From Rhodanobacter sp. B04 (lineage in GTDB: Bacteria > Pseudomonadota > Gammaproteobacteria > Xanthomonadales > Rhodanobacteraceae): DNA of 64,000 nt. This document shows positions 11,152-19,350 of this stretch, piece by piece. Under the pieces are notes generated by a model that did not search any database, had not been told where the DNA came from, and saw only the letters and a list, made by a program, of their open reading frames with translations. Each line of letters starts with the position of its first letter. Position 1 is the stretch's first letter. Position numbers and translations under genes: made by a program. The stretch covers positions 558,001-622,000 of the forward strand of contig NZ_MUNV01000005.1 in the NCBI RefSeq assembly GCF_002001125.1. Reading direction: 5' to 3'.

Positions 11152-12000
11152 TCAGCTACCCAGCACGGTGCGCACGTCCAGCAGTTCGGGGAAGAACTCC
11201 AGATCCAGTGCCTTTTTCAGAAAGCTGACGCCGGATGAACCGCCGGTGCCGCGGCGCTGGCCGATGATCCGTTCCACCGTCTTCATATGGCGGAAACGCC
11301 ACAGCTGGAAACTCTCCTCCACGTCCACCAGCTGCTCGCACATGTGGTATTCCGGCCAGAAACCCGAGCGCTGCTCGTAGATGCGCTTGAGCACCGGCAG
11401 CAGCGCGTCGTTGCGATGGTGCGGCTGGGTCCAGTCGCGCTGCAATTGTTCGGCTGGAACCGCATGTCCACGCCGTGCCAGATAGCGCAGGAACTCGTCA
11501 TACAGGCTTGGCGCTTCAAGCACGGCCGACAACGCTGCGTGTGCGGCTGGGTCGTGTGCGAACACCTTGAGCATCTGCGCATTCTTGTTGCCGAGCAGAA
11601 ACTCGATCATGCGGTATTGCAGCGACTGGAAGCCCGACGACGGCCCGAGTACGCCACGGAACTCCAGGTATTCGGATGGCGTCAACGTCTCCAGCACCGC
11701 CCATTGCTCGAACAGCTGGCGTTGGATCTGCTTCACCCGCGCCAGGATCTTCAGGCAGGCATCGATATCGTCGACCCGCAAATGCGCCACGGCCGCCTTC
11801 AGCTCATGCAGCAGCAGCTTCATCCACAACTCGGCCACCTGGTGCTGCACGATGAACAGCATCTCGTCGTGATGCGGTGGCTGGCTCAGCGGCTGCTGCG
11901 CAGACAACAGAGTCTCCAGGCGCAGGTAGCCGCCATAGCTCATCTGCCCATTCAGATCCGTCTGGATGCCGGCCTCGATGTCGCGCTGGTTGTCGCTCAT
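11152..12000 (-). CDS. kynA: Tryptophan 2,3-dioxygenase
   Basis: KynA is a haem enzyme that opens the indole ring of L-tryptophan to N-formylkynurenine, the first step of the kynurenine pathway. The 282-residue length matches bacterial members. Family landmarks are [48 protein letters not shown] and [12 protein letters not shown], where the His is the haem ligand in the crystal structure of the Xanthomonas enzyme. The frame extends upstream without a stop, but the chosen ATG gives the family N-terminus and has a GCGGGA ribosome site. No other kynurenine genes are in the window. Confidence 0.97.
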   Translation of the reverse strand: MSDNQRDIEAGIQTDLNGQMSYGGYLRLETLLSAQQPLSQPPHHDEMLFIVQHQVAELWMKLLLHELKAAVAHLRVDDIDACLKILARVKQIQRQLFEQWAVLETLTPSEYLEFRGVLGPSSGFQSLQYRMIEFLLGNKNAQMLKVFAHDPAAHAALSAVLEAPSLYDEFLRYLARRGHAVPAEQLQRDWTQPHHRNDALLPVLKRIYEQRSGFWPEYHMCEQLVDVEESFQLWRFRHMKTVERIIGQRRGTGGSSGVSFLKKALDLEFFPELLDVRTVLGS

Positions 12001-12308
12001 GGTGTCCCGCTGTGCTTCAAAACGGCCATGGTAACGGTTGTCGCACGGCAAGGGCTTGATCCGCTGCAGGAGAATCGCACCTGCAAGGCTGCTGGCCGAG
12101 TTGCTCGACGCGCGGCCATCCATCGAGACACCTTGCAGACGCCCGCTGGATTGCCATTCCGTACGCCTGCGAATGCTGCGCTGTACCTTGCAGTGCAACA
12201 TGCCAGCCTGTTATCAAGCGCGGTCTTGTCCGGACATACGGCCGCCACCCACCCCCGGTAAAATGCCTGTCCAGTGCCTTCCCTCTCTTCCTCACCCCGG
12301 AGCGAGTC
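12001..12308. other. Intergenic region between divergent kynA and pdhA
   Basis: No convincing gene is present in these 308 bases. The stretch must hold the promoters of kynA (leftward) and of the pdh operon (rightward); a clear consensus promoter was not identified. Confidence 0.6.
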
Positions 12309-13394
12309 GTGACCATCGCCGCCAAGTTTGAAATTGAATACCTGCAGTACCTCGATGCCGAGGGCAAGCAGGTCCGTGACGATCTGCCCGAGTTCGCCAA
12401 GGACCTCGGCCACATGGTCGAGCTGTACAAGCTGATGCTGTCGACCCGTGTGTTCGACGCCAAGTCGATCGCCCTGCAGCGCACCGGCAAGCTCGGCACC
12501 TATGCCAGCTGCCTTGGCCACGAGGCCGCGCACGTCGGCATCGGCAGCGCGATGCGACCCGAAGACGTATACGCGCCGAGCTATCGCGAATATGGCGCGC
12601 AGCTGTATCGCGGCGTGCAGCCGCGCGAGGTCTACATGTACTGGGGCGGCGACGAGCGCGGCAACGACTATCAGAAGGAGCCGGCACGCCACGATTTCGC
12701 CTGGTCGGTACCGATCGCCACGCAGTGCCTGCATGCCGCCGGTTCCGCGCTGGCGTTCAAGATCCGCGGCGAGAAGCGTGTGGCCGTGTGCACGATCGGC
12801 GACGGCGGCTCGTCCAAGGGCGACTTCTACGGCGCCATCAACATCGCCGGCGCACAGAACCTGCCGCTGGTGGCGGTGATCGTCAACAACCAGTGGGCGA
12901 TCTCGGTACCGCGCAAGATCCAGTCCGGCGCACCGACGCTGGCGCAGAAGGGCATTGCGGCCGGCCTATTCTCGATCCAGGTGGACGGCAACGACATCAT
13001 CGCCGTGCGCAAGGCGATGGAAGACGCGCTGGAACGCGCGCGCAGCGGCCAGGGCGGCAGCGTGCTGGAGTTGGTGACCTATCGCCTCGGCGATCACACC
13101 ACCGCCGACGATGCGCGTCGCTACCGCGGCGAGCAGGAAGTGAAGGACGGCTGGGCGAAGGAGCCGATGGTGCGCCTGCGCAACTGGCTGGTCGCCAAGG
13201 GCGTGTGGGACGACGCGAAGGAAGAGGCCTGGAAGGCCGAGTGCGACGAGTGGATGGACAACGAGGTGAACGCCTACCTCGAGACCAAGACGCAGCCGGT
13301 CTCGGCGATGTTCGACTACACCTTCGCCGAAGTCCCCGCCGATCTCGCCAAGCAGCGCGATTACGTCCTCTCGCTTGAAACCAAGGGTCATTGA
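12309..13394 (+). CDS. pdhA: Pyruvate dehydrogenase E1 component, alpha subunit
   Basis: This subunit binds thiamine diphosphate and, with the beta subunit, decarboxylates pyruvate and loads the acetyl group onto lipoyl-E2. The 361-residue protein has the cofactor motif starting GDGGSSKGDFYGA and ending VIVNNQWAIS. LQRTGKLGTYASCLGHEAA and YWGGDERGNDY resemble the alpha subunits that use pyruvate rather than branched-chain keto acids, though the latter cannot be excluded. The start codon is GTG, with GGAG a few bases before it. First gene of pdhA-pdhB-pdhC; E3 is not encoded here. Confidence 0.92.
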   Translation: MTIAAKFEIEYLQYLDAEGKQVRDDLPEFAKDLGHMVELYKLMLSTRVFDAKSIALQRTGKLGTYASCLGHEAAHVGIGSAMRPEDVYAPSYREYGAQLYRGVQPREVYMYWGGDERGNDYQKEPARHDFAWSVPIATQCLHAAGSALAFKIRGEKRVAVCTIGDGGSSKGDFYGAINIAGAQNLPLVAVIVNNQWAISVPRKIQSGAPTLAQKGIAAGLFSIQVDGNDIIAVRKAMEDALERARSGQGGSVLELVTYRLGDHTTADDARRYRGEQEVKDGWAKEPMVRLRNWLVAKGVWDDAKEEAWKAECDEWMDNEVNAYLETKTQPVSAMFDYTFAEVPADLAKQRDYVLSLETKGH

Positions 13395-13397
13395 GTC

Positions 13398-14378
13398 ATG
13401 GCACAAATCACTCTCATCGAAGCGGTCACCCAGGCACTCGCCTATGAAATGGCGCACGACGACAGCGTCGTGGTGCTGGGCGAGGACGTCGGCCTCAACG
13501 GCGGCGTGTTCCGCGCCACCCAGGGCCTGCAGGAAAAATTCGGCGAACTGCGCGTGCTCGACACGCCGCTGGACGAAACCACGATTGCCGGCGTCACCGT
13601 CGGCCTCGCCGTGCAGGGCATGAAGCCCGTCGCCGAGGCGCAGTTCGAAGGCTTCATCTATCCGATGATGGAGCAGATCGCCTGCCACGCCGCGCGCATG
13701 CGCAACCGCACCCGCGGCCGCCTCACCGTGCCGGCCGTATGGCGCGCGCCGTGGGGTGGCGGCATCCGCGCACCGGAGCACCACTCGGAAGCGAACGAGC
13801 ATCTGTTCACCAACATCCCCGGCCTGCGCGTGGTGATGCCGTCCTCGCCCGCGCGCGCCTACGGTCTCCTGCTCGCCGCGATCCGCGATCCGGATCCGGT
13901 GATGTTCTTCGAGCCCAAGCGCATCTACCGCCAGTACAAGGAAGAGGTGCCGGACGACGGCGAGGCGCTGCCGCTGGACGTGTGCTTCGTGCTGCGCGAC
14001 GGCACCGACGTCACCATCGTGACCTGGGGCGCACAGGTGAAGGAAGCGCTGGAAGCCGCCGACGAACTGGCTGCGCAGGGCATCAGCGCCGAAGTGATCG
14101 ACGTCGCCACGCTGACCCCGCTGGACTTCGACACGATTGCCGAATCCGTACAGAAAACGGGCCGCTGCGTGATCGTGCACGAAGCGCCCAAGACCGCTGG
14201 CTTCGGCGCCGAGATCGCCGCGCGCGTCGCCGAGGAGTGCCTTTACGACCTGCTCGCGCCGGTCGAACGCGTCACCGGCTTCGACACGCACATTCCGCTG
14301 TTCCGCCTGGAAATGAAATACCTGCCGAGCGTGGAACGCGTCGTCGACGCGGCGAAGCGTACGCTGGCGGCAAGCTGA
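13398..14378 (+). CDS. pdhB: Pyruvate dehydrogenase E1 component, beta subunit
   Basis: PdhB pairs with PdhA to form the heterotetrameric E1 enzyme. The 326-residue protein opens MAQITLIEAVTQALAYEM and contains the family motifs VLGEDVGLNGGVFRAT, LDTPLDETTIAGVTVGLA and VFEAPKTAG-like VHEAPKTAGFGAEIAA. It begins three bases after the pdhA stop, which points to translational coupling. A long hairpin repeat follows before pdhC and may limit expression of E2 or protect the upstream mRNA. Confidence 0.94.
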   Translation: MAQITLIEAVTQALAYEMAHDDSVVVLGEDVGLNGGVFRATQGLQEKFGELRVLDTPLDETTIAGVTVGLAVQGMKPVAEAQFEGFIYPMMEQIACHAARMRNRTRGRLTVPAVWRAPWGGGIRAPEHHSEANEHLFTNIPGLRVVMPSSPARAYGLLLAAIRDPDPVMFFEPKRIYRQYKEEVPDDGEALPLDVCFVLRDGTDVTIVTWGAQVKEALEAADELAAQGISAEVIDVATLTPLDFDTIAESVQKTGRCVIVHEAPKTAGFGAEIAARVAEECLYDLLAPVERVTGFDTHIPLFRLEMKYLPSVERVVDAAKRTLAAS

Positions 14379-14385
14379 TCAGGCT

Positions 14386-14465
14386 CGGGAACGGGAAATA
14401 GGGAACGAGGAACATGAAGTTCTCGCGAGCCCAACCCGTTCCCCGTTCCCTATTTCCCATTCCCG
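14386..14465. repeat. Long imperfect hairpin built from GGGAA units, between pdhB and pdhC
   Basis: Two 28-base arms (14386-14413 and 14438-14465) pair with only two mismatches around a 24-base loop. The core GGGAAATAGGGAACG / CGTTCCCTATTTCCC is perfect over 15 bp. The left arm consists of repeated GGGAA-type units. Similar intergenic GGGAA-rich palindromes occur as dispersed repeats in Xanthomonadales genomes, as far as I recall. It sits inside an operon, so it may modulate relative expression of E1 and E2. There is no T-tract, so it is not a standard terminator. Confidence 0.9.
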
Positions 14466-14476
14466 GATGAAATTCC

Positions 14477-15874
14477 ATGGCTGATATCAAGACGTTCTAC
14501 CTGCCCGACCTCGGCGAAGGCCTGCCCGACGCGACCATCGTCGAGTGGCACGTGAAGGTGGGCGACAGCATCAAGCTCGACGCGCCGCTGTGCTCGATGG
14601 AAACCGCCAAGGCGGTGGTCGATGTGCCTTCGCCCTACACCGGCAAGGTCACCAAGCTGCATGGCGCCGCCGGCGACATCATCGAGACCGGTTCCGCGCT
14701 GGCCGAGTTCGAGCCCGATCCGAACGCGAAGCAGCGCGCCGAGGCCGAGTCCACCGGCCATCATCACGGCCCGAAGAAGAGCGCCGGCAGCGCGGCCGCG
14801 GACGACAGCCACAAGGCGGTCGCGTCCGATGACGGCGGCGAGATCGAAAGCGGCGGCAACGATCGCGAAGACGAAGGCACCGTGGTCGGCGCGATGGTCA
14901 GCGGCAGTCACGTGCACGTCGAGCAGGCCGCCAGCATTGGCGGCGTGAAGGCGGTACCGGCCGTGCGCGCGCTGGCGAAGAAGCTCAAGGTCGACCTGAC
15001 CCGCGTACGCCCGAGCGGTGCCGACGGCGTCGTGACCATGAAGGACGTCAAGGACGCCGCCGCGAACGGTTCGGCCGCACTCGGCGCAGCACCGGCACGT
15101 GCCGTGCCCGCTTCTGCCGGTCGCCACCTGGCACCCGAGCTGCCGCAGCCTGGCCAAGCTCCACAAGAACAGGCACGCACACCGGTATCGCTCGCTGGCA
15201 AGCCGGTGCGTACCGCGCCGCCGTCGCAACAGGCCAGCGGCCAACCGGAACAGTTGAAGGGTGTCCGTCGCAACATGGCTCGCGTGATGGCCGACGCCCA
15301 TGCCCAGGTCGTGCCGACCACCCTGGTCGACGACGCCGACCTGCATGCCTGGATCGGCAAGCAGGACATCACCGCCCGCCTGATCCGCGCGATCGTGTCG
15401 GCGTGCAAGACGGTACCTGCATTGAACGCCTGGTTCGACGGCAAGAACCTCACCCGCACCCTGCATCCACATGTCGACATCGGCATCGCGGTGGACACCG
15501 ACGATGGCCTGTTCGTGCCGGCGCTGCGCAACGCCGACGTGCTCGACGGTGCCGGCATCCGCGCCGCGATCAAGCGCCTGCGCACGCAGGTCGAGGATCG
15601 TTCGATCCCGGCCTCGGAGCTGTCCGGCTACACCATCAGCCTGTCGAACTTCGGCATGTTCGCCGGCCGTTACGCCACCCCGGTGGTGGTGCCACCGACC
15701 GTCGCCATCATCGGCGCCGGCAAGCTCAGCCACGACGTGGTCGCGGTGATCGGCGGCATCGAGGTGCATCGCCGCATGCCGCTGTCGCTGACCTTCGACC
15801 ATCGCGCCGCCACCGGCGGCGAAGCCGCGCGCTTCCTCAAGGCGATGCTGGACGATCTGGCGCTGCCGAACTGA
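14477..15874 (+). CDS. pdhC: Dihydrolipoamide acetyltransferase (E2 of pyruvate dehydrogenase)
   Basis: E2 forms the core of the complex and transfers the acetyl group to CoA. The 465-residue protein has one lipoyl domain (residues 1-80), with the lipoylated Lys in SMETAKAVVDVP. A charged, Ala/Pro-rich linker follows, then a peripheral subunit-binding domain (KAVPAVRALAKKL and PSGADGVVTMKDV, about 155-195), a second linker, and the catalytic domain (from about residue 255). The active-site signature reads LTFDHRAATGGEAARF. The His is present, but the usual Asp of DHRxxDG is replaced by Thr. It follows pdhB after the hairpin repeat and ends at a strong terminator. Confidence 0.93.
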   Translation: MADIKTFYLPDLGEGLPDATIVEWHVKVGDSIKLDAPLCSMETAKAVVDVPSPYTGKVTKLHGAAGDIIETGSALAEFEPDPNAKQRAEAESTGHHHGPKKSAGSAAADDSHKAVASDDGGEIESGGNDREDEGTVVGAMVSGSHVHVEQAASIGGVKAVPAVRALAKKLKVDLTRVRPSGADGVVTMKDVKDAAANGSAALGAAPARAVPASAGRHLAPELPQPGQAPQEQARTPVSLAGKPVRTAPPSQQASGQPEQLKGVRRNMARVMADAHAQVVPTTLVDDADLHAWIGKQDITARLIRAIVSACKTVPALNAWFDGKNLTRTLHPHVDIGIAVDTDDGLFVPALRNADVLDGAGIRAAIKRLRTQVEDRSIPASELSGYTISLSNFGMFAGRYATPVVVPPTVAIIGAGKLSHDVVAVIGGIEVHRRMPLSLTFDHRAATGGEAARFLKAMLDDLALPN

Positions 15875-15892
15875 GTTGAGTTGTCATGCATC

Positions 15893-15927
15893 AACAAGCA
15901 GGGCGCCTTCGGGCGCCCTGCTTGTTT
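15893..15927 (+). terminator. Rho-independent terminator of the pdh operon
   Basis: A perfect 15-bp stem (AACAAGCAGGGCGCC paired with its complement) closes on the stable tetraloop TTCG and ends in T residues. It lies 18 bases after the pdhC stop. Its arms are symmetrical enough to serve the convergent gene on the other strand as well. Confidence 0.93.
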
Positions 15928-15938
15928 CCGGCGGCGGG

Positions 15939-16598
15939 TCAGTAGTCGCGCACGTCCAGCAGCATGAAACAGCGCGCGCTGTAGTCGTACCCGCTCACCG
16001 GCCACGCGACGGAATCAAGCGCAAGCGTCCCCGCGGTCCAGGGTTCGTTGTCGAGCAGCACTTCGCAACGCGCATTGCCGTCCGTTCCGTGCTGGTGCAC
16101 CAGCCGCAGCCAATGCAGTTCCGGTGCCAGTACTTCACGCTTCAATGCGGTTTCGATCGCCGAAAGTGCTTCAAGCGGAATGGGCACAGCGTTTTCGTCG
16201 GCACCGCGCACGGTGAACGGGCCGATGAATACGTCCCACGCGCGCACGCCAATATCCCAAGCGGTGATCCGCATCTTGCGGTCGTCTGTGACGTACCAGC
16301 AGGCCGCAAGTAGCAGATGGAAAATATTCTGCTCGAACGCGCGCAGGGCATCGCGGCAACCGGCGTCACCACCACCGATACCGGCGAAGCTCTCCTCGAT
16401 ACGACGCTCCTCGCTCAGCACCACGTCGATATCGAGACGGCCCGGCTCGCCGGCGGCGCCCTCATGCCACTCGGCACGGATCGCCGGAAAGTCGTCGTCG
16501 GTGACCAGCCAGCCGTCTTCGTCCGCCTCTAGTTCGACATCATGCCGCTCGAACAACCGCAGCAGGTATTTCTGTAGCGCCGCACTATCCATCGTCAT
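15939..16598 (-). CDS. Conserved protein, possibly DUF6348 family
   Basis: The product (219 residues) has no signal peptide or membrane segment and looks cytoplasmic. It begins MTMDSAALQKYLLRLFERHD and contains many acidic residues and the stretch WDIGVRAWDVFIGPFTVRG. I associate it tentatively with the DUF6348 group; no function is known. The start codon overlaps the stop of the upstream peptidase-like gene in an ATGA, so the pair is translationally coupled. This coupling decides the start over an ATG six bases later. Confidence 0.75.
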   Translation of the reverse strand: MTMDSAALQKYLLRLFERHDVELEADEDGWLVTDDDFPAIRAEWHEGAAGEPGRLDIDVVLSEERRIEESFAGIGGGDAGCRDALRAFEQNIFHLLLAACWYVTDDRKMRITAWDIGVRAWDVFIGPFTVRGADENAVPIPLEALSAIETALKREVLAPELHWLRLVHQHGTDGNARCEVLLDNEPWTAGTLALDSVAWPVSGYDYSARCFMLLDVRDY

Positions 16599-17113
16599 TC
16601 TCGCTTGTCCGCATCGACCGCTGCGGGTAGTTCGCGCCAGGTCAGATACACGCGCAGATCGAACTCCCGTTGATGGTAATCCGGCAGCATGTACTGGCAC
16701 AGCTGGTAGAACGCCTTGTTGTGATCCAGCTCTTTCAGGTGCGCCAATTCATGCACCACGATCATCTGCAGGAATTCAGGCGCGGCAGCCTTGAACAGCG
16801 CCGCCACACGAATTTCCTTTTTCGCCTTGAGTTTTCCGCCCTGCACGCGCGAGATCGCGGTATGCAGCCCCAGCGCGTTGCGCACCACATCGAGTTTGCT
16901 GTCGTACAGCACCTTGTCGATGCCCGGCGCATTTTTCAGGTACTGCTGCTTCAGATCCATCGTGTAGGCGTACAGCGCCTTGTCGCTCTGCACCGCATGG
17001 CGATCCGGATAGCGCTTCGCCAGGTGCTCGCCGAGGCGCTGCTGCGCGATCAGCTGGCGCACCTTGTCCTGCAAAGTGGCGGGATAGGCCTGGAGATACT
17101 TGAGCGGCATCAT
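16595..17113 (-). CDS. YgjP-like metallopeptidase domain protein (DUF45)
   Basis: This 172-residue protein has the zincin motif HELAHLKELDHNKAFY near residue 115. The two His of HELAH and the later His would bind zinc, and the Glu would be catalytic. This pattern is characteristic of the YgjP/DUF45 family related to M48 and SprT-type peptidases. No signal peptide is visible, so a cytoplasmic role is likely. The substrate is unknown. It is first in a two-gene unit with the DUF6348-like gene and diverges from the VOC gene. Confidence 0.88.
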   Translation of the reverse strand: MMPLKYLQAYPATLQDKVRQLIAQQRLGEHLAKRYPDRHAVQSDKALYAYTMDLKQQYLKNAPGIDKVLYDSKLDVVRNALGLHTAISRVQGGKLKAKKEIRVAALFKAAAPEFLQMIVVHELAHLKELDHNKAFYQLCQYMLPDYHQREFDLRVYLTWRELPAAVDADKRE

Positions 17114-17189
17114 GGGCGGTATTCTCGCATTGCGCCGGGTTCACGCGTGCCGGCGTGGAAGGGACGCCCCGAATCCAGCGGAGATCATC

Positions 17190-17573
17190 ATGCACCACAG
17201 CCGACTCAGCACCCTCGTCCTCGACTGCTGCGGCGACGATCTCGCCGCGGCCACCGCATTCTGGAGCCAGGCGCTGGGCAAGCCTGTCGCCAATTCCGAT
17301 CAGGACGGCGACGGCAAGTACGCTGAACTAGGAACCGACGCGGATGAGCCGATCATCCTGCTGCAGAGGGTGGATCACCCCAGCCGCGTGCACCTGGATA
17401 TCGAGACTGACGATCTGGAAGCGGAAGTGGGCCGGCTGGAGCGACTGGGAGCAAAGCGGGTGTCCTTCATGCGCGGGTGCTGGTGGGTGATGGAGGCGCC
17501 CAGCGGCCACCGCTTCTGCGTGGTGCGCCCGCAACGCGATGCCTTCGGCCCTCACCTCAATCGCTGGGACTGA
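17190..17573 (+). CDS. VOC/glyoxalase superfamily protein
   Basis: This small protein (127 residues) shows the paired beta-alpha-beta-beta-beta modules of the VOC fold. Landmarks are LSTLVLDCCGDDLAAATAFW, the central VDHPSRVHLDIETDDLEAE, and the terminal WWVMEAPSGHRFCVVRPQ. The His in RVHLDIE and possible Glu residues could hold a metal, as in glyoxalases and dioxygenases of this fold. The reaction is unknown. A CGGAG ribosome site precedes the start. It appears to be a single gene. Confidence 0.82.
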   Translation: MHHSRLSTLVLDCCGDDLAAATAFWSQALGKPVANSDQDGDGKYAELGTDADEPIILLQRVDHPSRVHLDIETDDLEAEVGRLERLGAKRVSFMRGCWWVMEAPSGHRFCVVRPQRDAFGPHLNRWD

Positions 17574-17592
17574 CGGCGACCGGCCGTCGAAA

Positions 17593-17916
17593 TCAGCGAC
17601 GGCGTCCCCAGCAGGCGTGGCGCAACAGCATCGCCAGCACCAGCACCGCGGCAAACGCACCGTAGCCATACAGTGCCGGCAGGACCTGCTGCCAGATGCC
17701 CCCGCTCGCGCGACCAAACCGGTCGACCGGCGGCAGCTCGACCATGTCGAAACCGATCACCGCGCATTGCACCGCGCCGATCATCGCCAGCAGCAGGGCC
17801 ACGAAATCGAAAATGCGCCGGCCCGACGTCCGCGGGAGGCTTTTCGGATAGGCCCAGTAAGCCCAACACAGGATCAGCAGCCACGGTGCCAGCAGCAGGA
17901 TGGCCAGGTAACGCAT
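17593..17916 (-). CDS. Small membrane protein of unknown function
   Basis: A 107-residue protein with about three transmembrane helices: YLAILLLAPWLLILCWAYW at the N-terminus, FDFVALLLAMIGAVQCAVIG, and YGAFAAVLVLAMLL near the end. The C-terminus is basic (HACWGRRR). I do not recognise a named family. It lies 35 bases downstream of trpS on the same strand, so it could be the last gene of an arginase-trpS transcript. Coding is supported by the clean hydrophobicity pattern and the absence of a better alternative frame. Confidence 0.72.
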   Translation of the reverse strand: MRYLAILLLAPWLLILCWAYWAYPKSLPRTSGRRIFDFVALLLAMIGAVQCAVIGFDMVELPPVDRFGRASGGIWQQVLPALYGYGAFAAVLVLAMLLRHACWGRRR

Positions 17917-17951
17917 CGATCAATCACTCCGTCGGCTTGAGCCGCTGCACA

Positions 17952-19316
17952 TCAATCCTGCGCAGCGAGCTGATCCAGCGCCTGGCGCAACTGCGCCAGT
18001 GCCTCATCACGTGATTGCTCATCGCGGTAATCGGGCGTGCTGGCGACCTGCACACCGTCCAGATCCAGGATCATGCCCTGGGGCTGGATCTGCAGCACCG
18101 CACCGGCGGCACCCAATGTCTTGAGGCGTTTCTGCAGCGCCCCAGCCGCCTTCGGATCGGCGAACGGGATCGACAGCAGCAACTCCTCCCCTTCCGCGGA
18201 GAACAGGCGAAAACGGAACTTACCATCGGCATCGCGGAAACTGGCGAAGCGCGGCATTTTGTCCTGCTTCGTGGCCGTCTTCGGCGGAGCCGCGGTGGTC
18301 GCCGAGGTACCGGCCGAACGCAACCCCAGCGCATCGCGCAAGGCGGCAAGCTTCGGTGTGGCGATCGCGCGGGCCTTCTGCGCGCCCTGCTGCAGGATCG
18401 CCTCGATGGCGGCCGGATCGGCCATGAACGCCTCGTAGCGTTCACGCATCGGCGCCACATCGGTCTCGATGCGTTCGTACAGCACCTGCTTCGCGTCGCC
18501 CCAACCCAAGCCGTCCAGCAGCGCCTGGCGGAACGCTGTCGTCTCGGCCTCGCTGGCAAACGCACGGAAGATGGTGAACAGCGCAGCGCTGTCCGGATCC
18601 TTCGGCTCGCCCGGAAGACGCGAGTCGGTGACGATGCGCATGATCGTCTCGCGCAAGTGCTTCTTGCCACCGGCGAACAGCGGGATCGTGTTGTCGTAGC
18701 TCTTGGACATCTTGCGGCCATCGAGCCCCGGCAAGGTCGCCACCTGCTCCTCGATCAGCGCCTCCGGCAACACGAAGAACTCGCGGCCGTGGATATGGTT
18801 GAAACGCTGGCCGAGGTCGCGCGCCATCTCGATGTGCTGGATCTGGTCACGACCCACCGGCACCTTGTGCGCATCGAACGCGAGGATATCGGCCGCCATC
18901 AGCACCGGATACATGTACAGGCCGGCAGTGATGCCGGCATCGGCGTCCTCACCGGTCTCCGTATTCCGGTCCACGGCTGCCTTGTACGCGTGTGCGCGGT
19001 TCAACATGCCCTTGGCGGCGACGCAGGTGAGGAACCAGGTCAGCTCGGGAATCTCCGGGATGTCCGACTGCCGGTAGAAAGTGACGCGTTGCGGGTCCAG
19101 TCCCGCAGCCAGCCAGGTCGCGGCGATCTCCAGCCGCGAGCGCTCGATGCGCGCCGCGTCGTCGCTCTTGATCAGCGCGTGATAGTCGGCCATGAAATAG
19201 AACGCATCGACATCGACGCGCCGGCTGGCCTCGACGGCCGGGCGGATCGCGCCCACGTAATTGCCCAGGTGCGGGGTACCGGTGGTGGTGATGCCGGTGA
19301 GGACTCGAGTCTGCAT
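17952..19316 (-). CDS. trpS: Tryptophanyl-tRNA synthetase with extra C-terminal domain
   Basis: TrpS charges tRNA-Trp. The class I motifs are visible: TPHLGNYVGA (HIGH equivalent) near residue 13 and GRKMSKSYDN around residue 200. The catalytic and anticodon regions end near residue 340, the normal TrpRS length. The protein continues to 454 residues, through a Thr/Ala/Pro/Lys linker to about 100 residues containing DADGKFRFRLFSAEGEELL. This resembles the YegP-like DUF1508 domain. Such long TrpRS forms are, I believe, usual in Xanthomonadaceae. The start is chosen at MQTRVLTGITTTG; the open frame upstream is not conserved-looking. It lies 34 bases after the arginase gene. Confidence 0.95.
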   Translation of the reverse strand: MQTRVLTGITTTGTPHLGNYVGAIRPAVEASRRVDVDAFYFMADYHALIKSDDAARIERSRLEIAATWLAAGLDPQRVTFYRQSDIPEIPELTWFLTCVAAKGMLNRAHAYKAAVDRNTETGEDADAGITAGLYMYPVLMAADILAFDAHKVPVGRDQIQHIEMARDLGQRFNHIHGREFFVLPEALIEEQVATLPGLDGRKMSKSYDNTIPLFAGGKKHLRETIMRIVTDSRLPGEPKDPDSAALFTIFRAFASEAETTAFRQALLDGLGWGDAKQVLYERIETDVAPMRERYEAFMADPAAIEAILQQGAQKARAIATPKLAALRDALGLRSAGTSATTAAPPKTATKQDKMPRFASFRDADGKFRFRLFSAEGEELLLSIPFADPKAAGALQKRLKTLGAAGAVLQIQPQGMILDLDGVQVASTPDYRDEQSRDEALAQLRQALDQLAAQD

Positions 19317-19350
19317 AGGTTTCGCTTGTAATGTCTTCGGGCCGGTGCAC

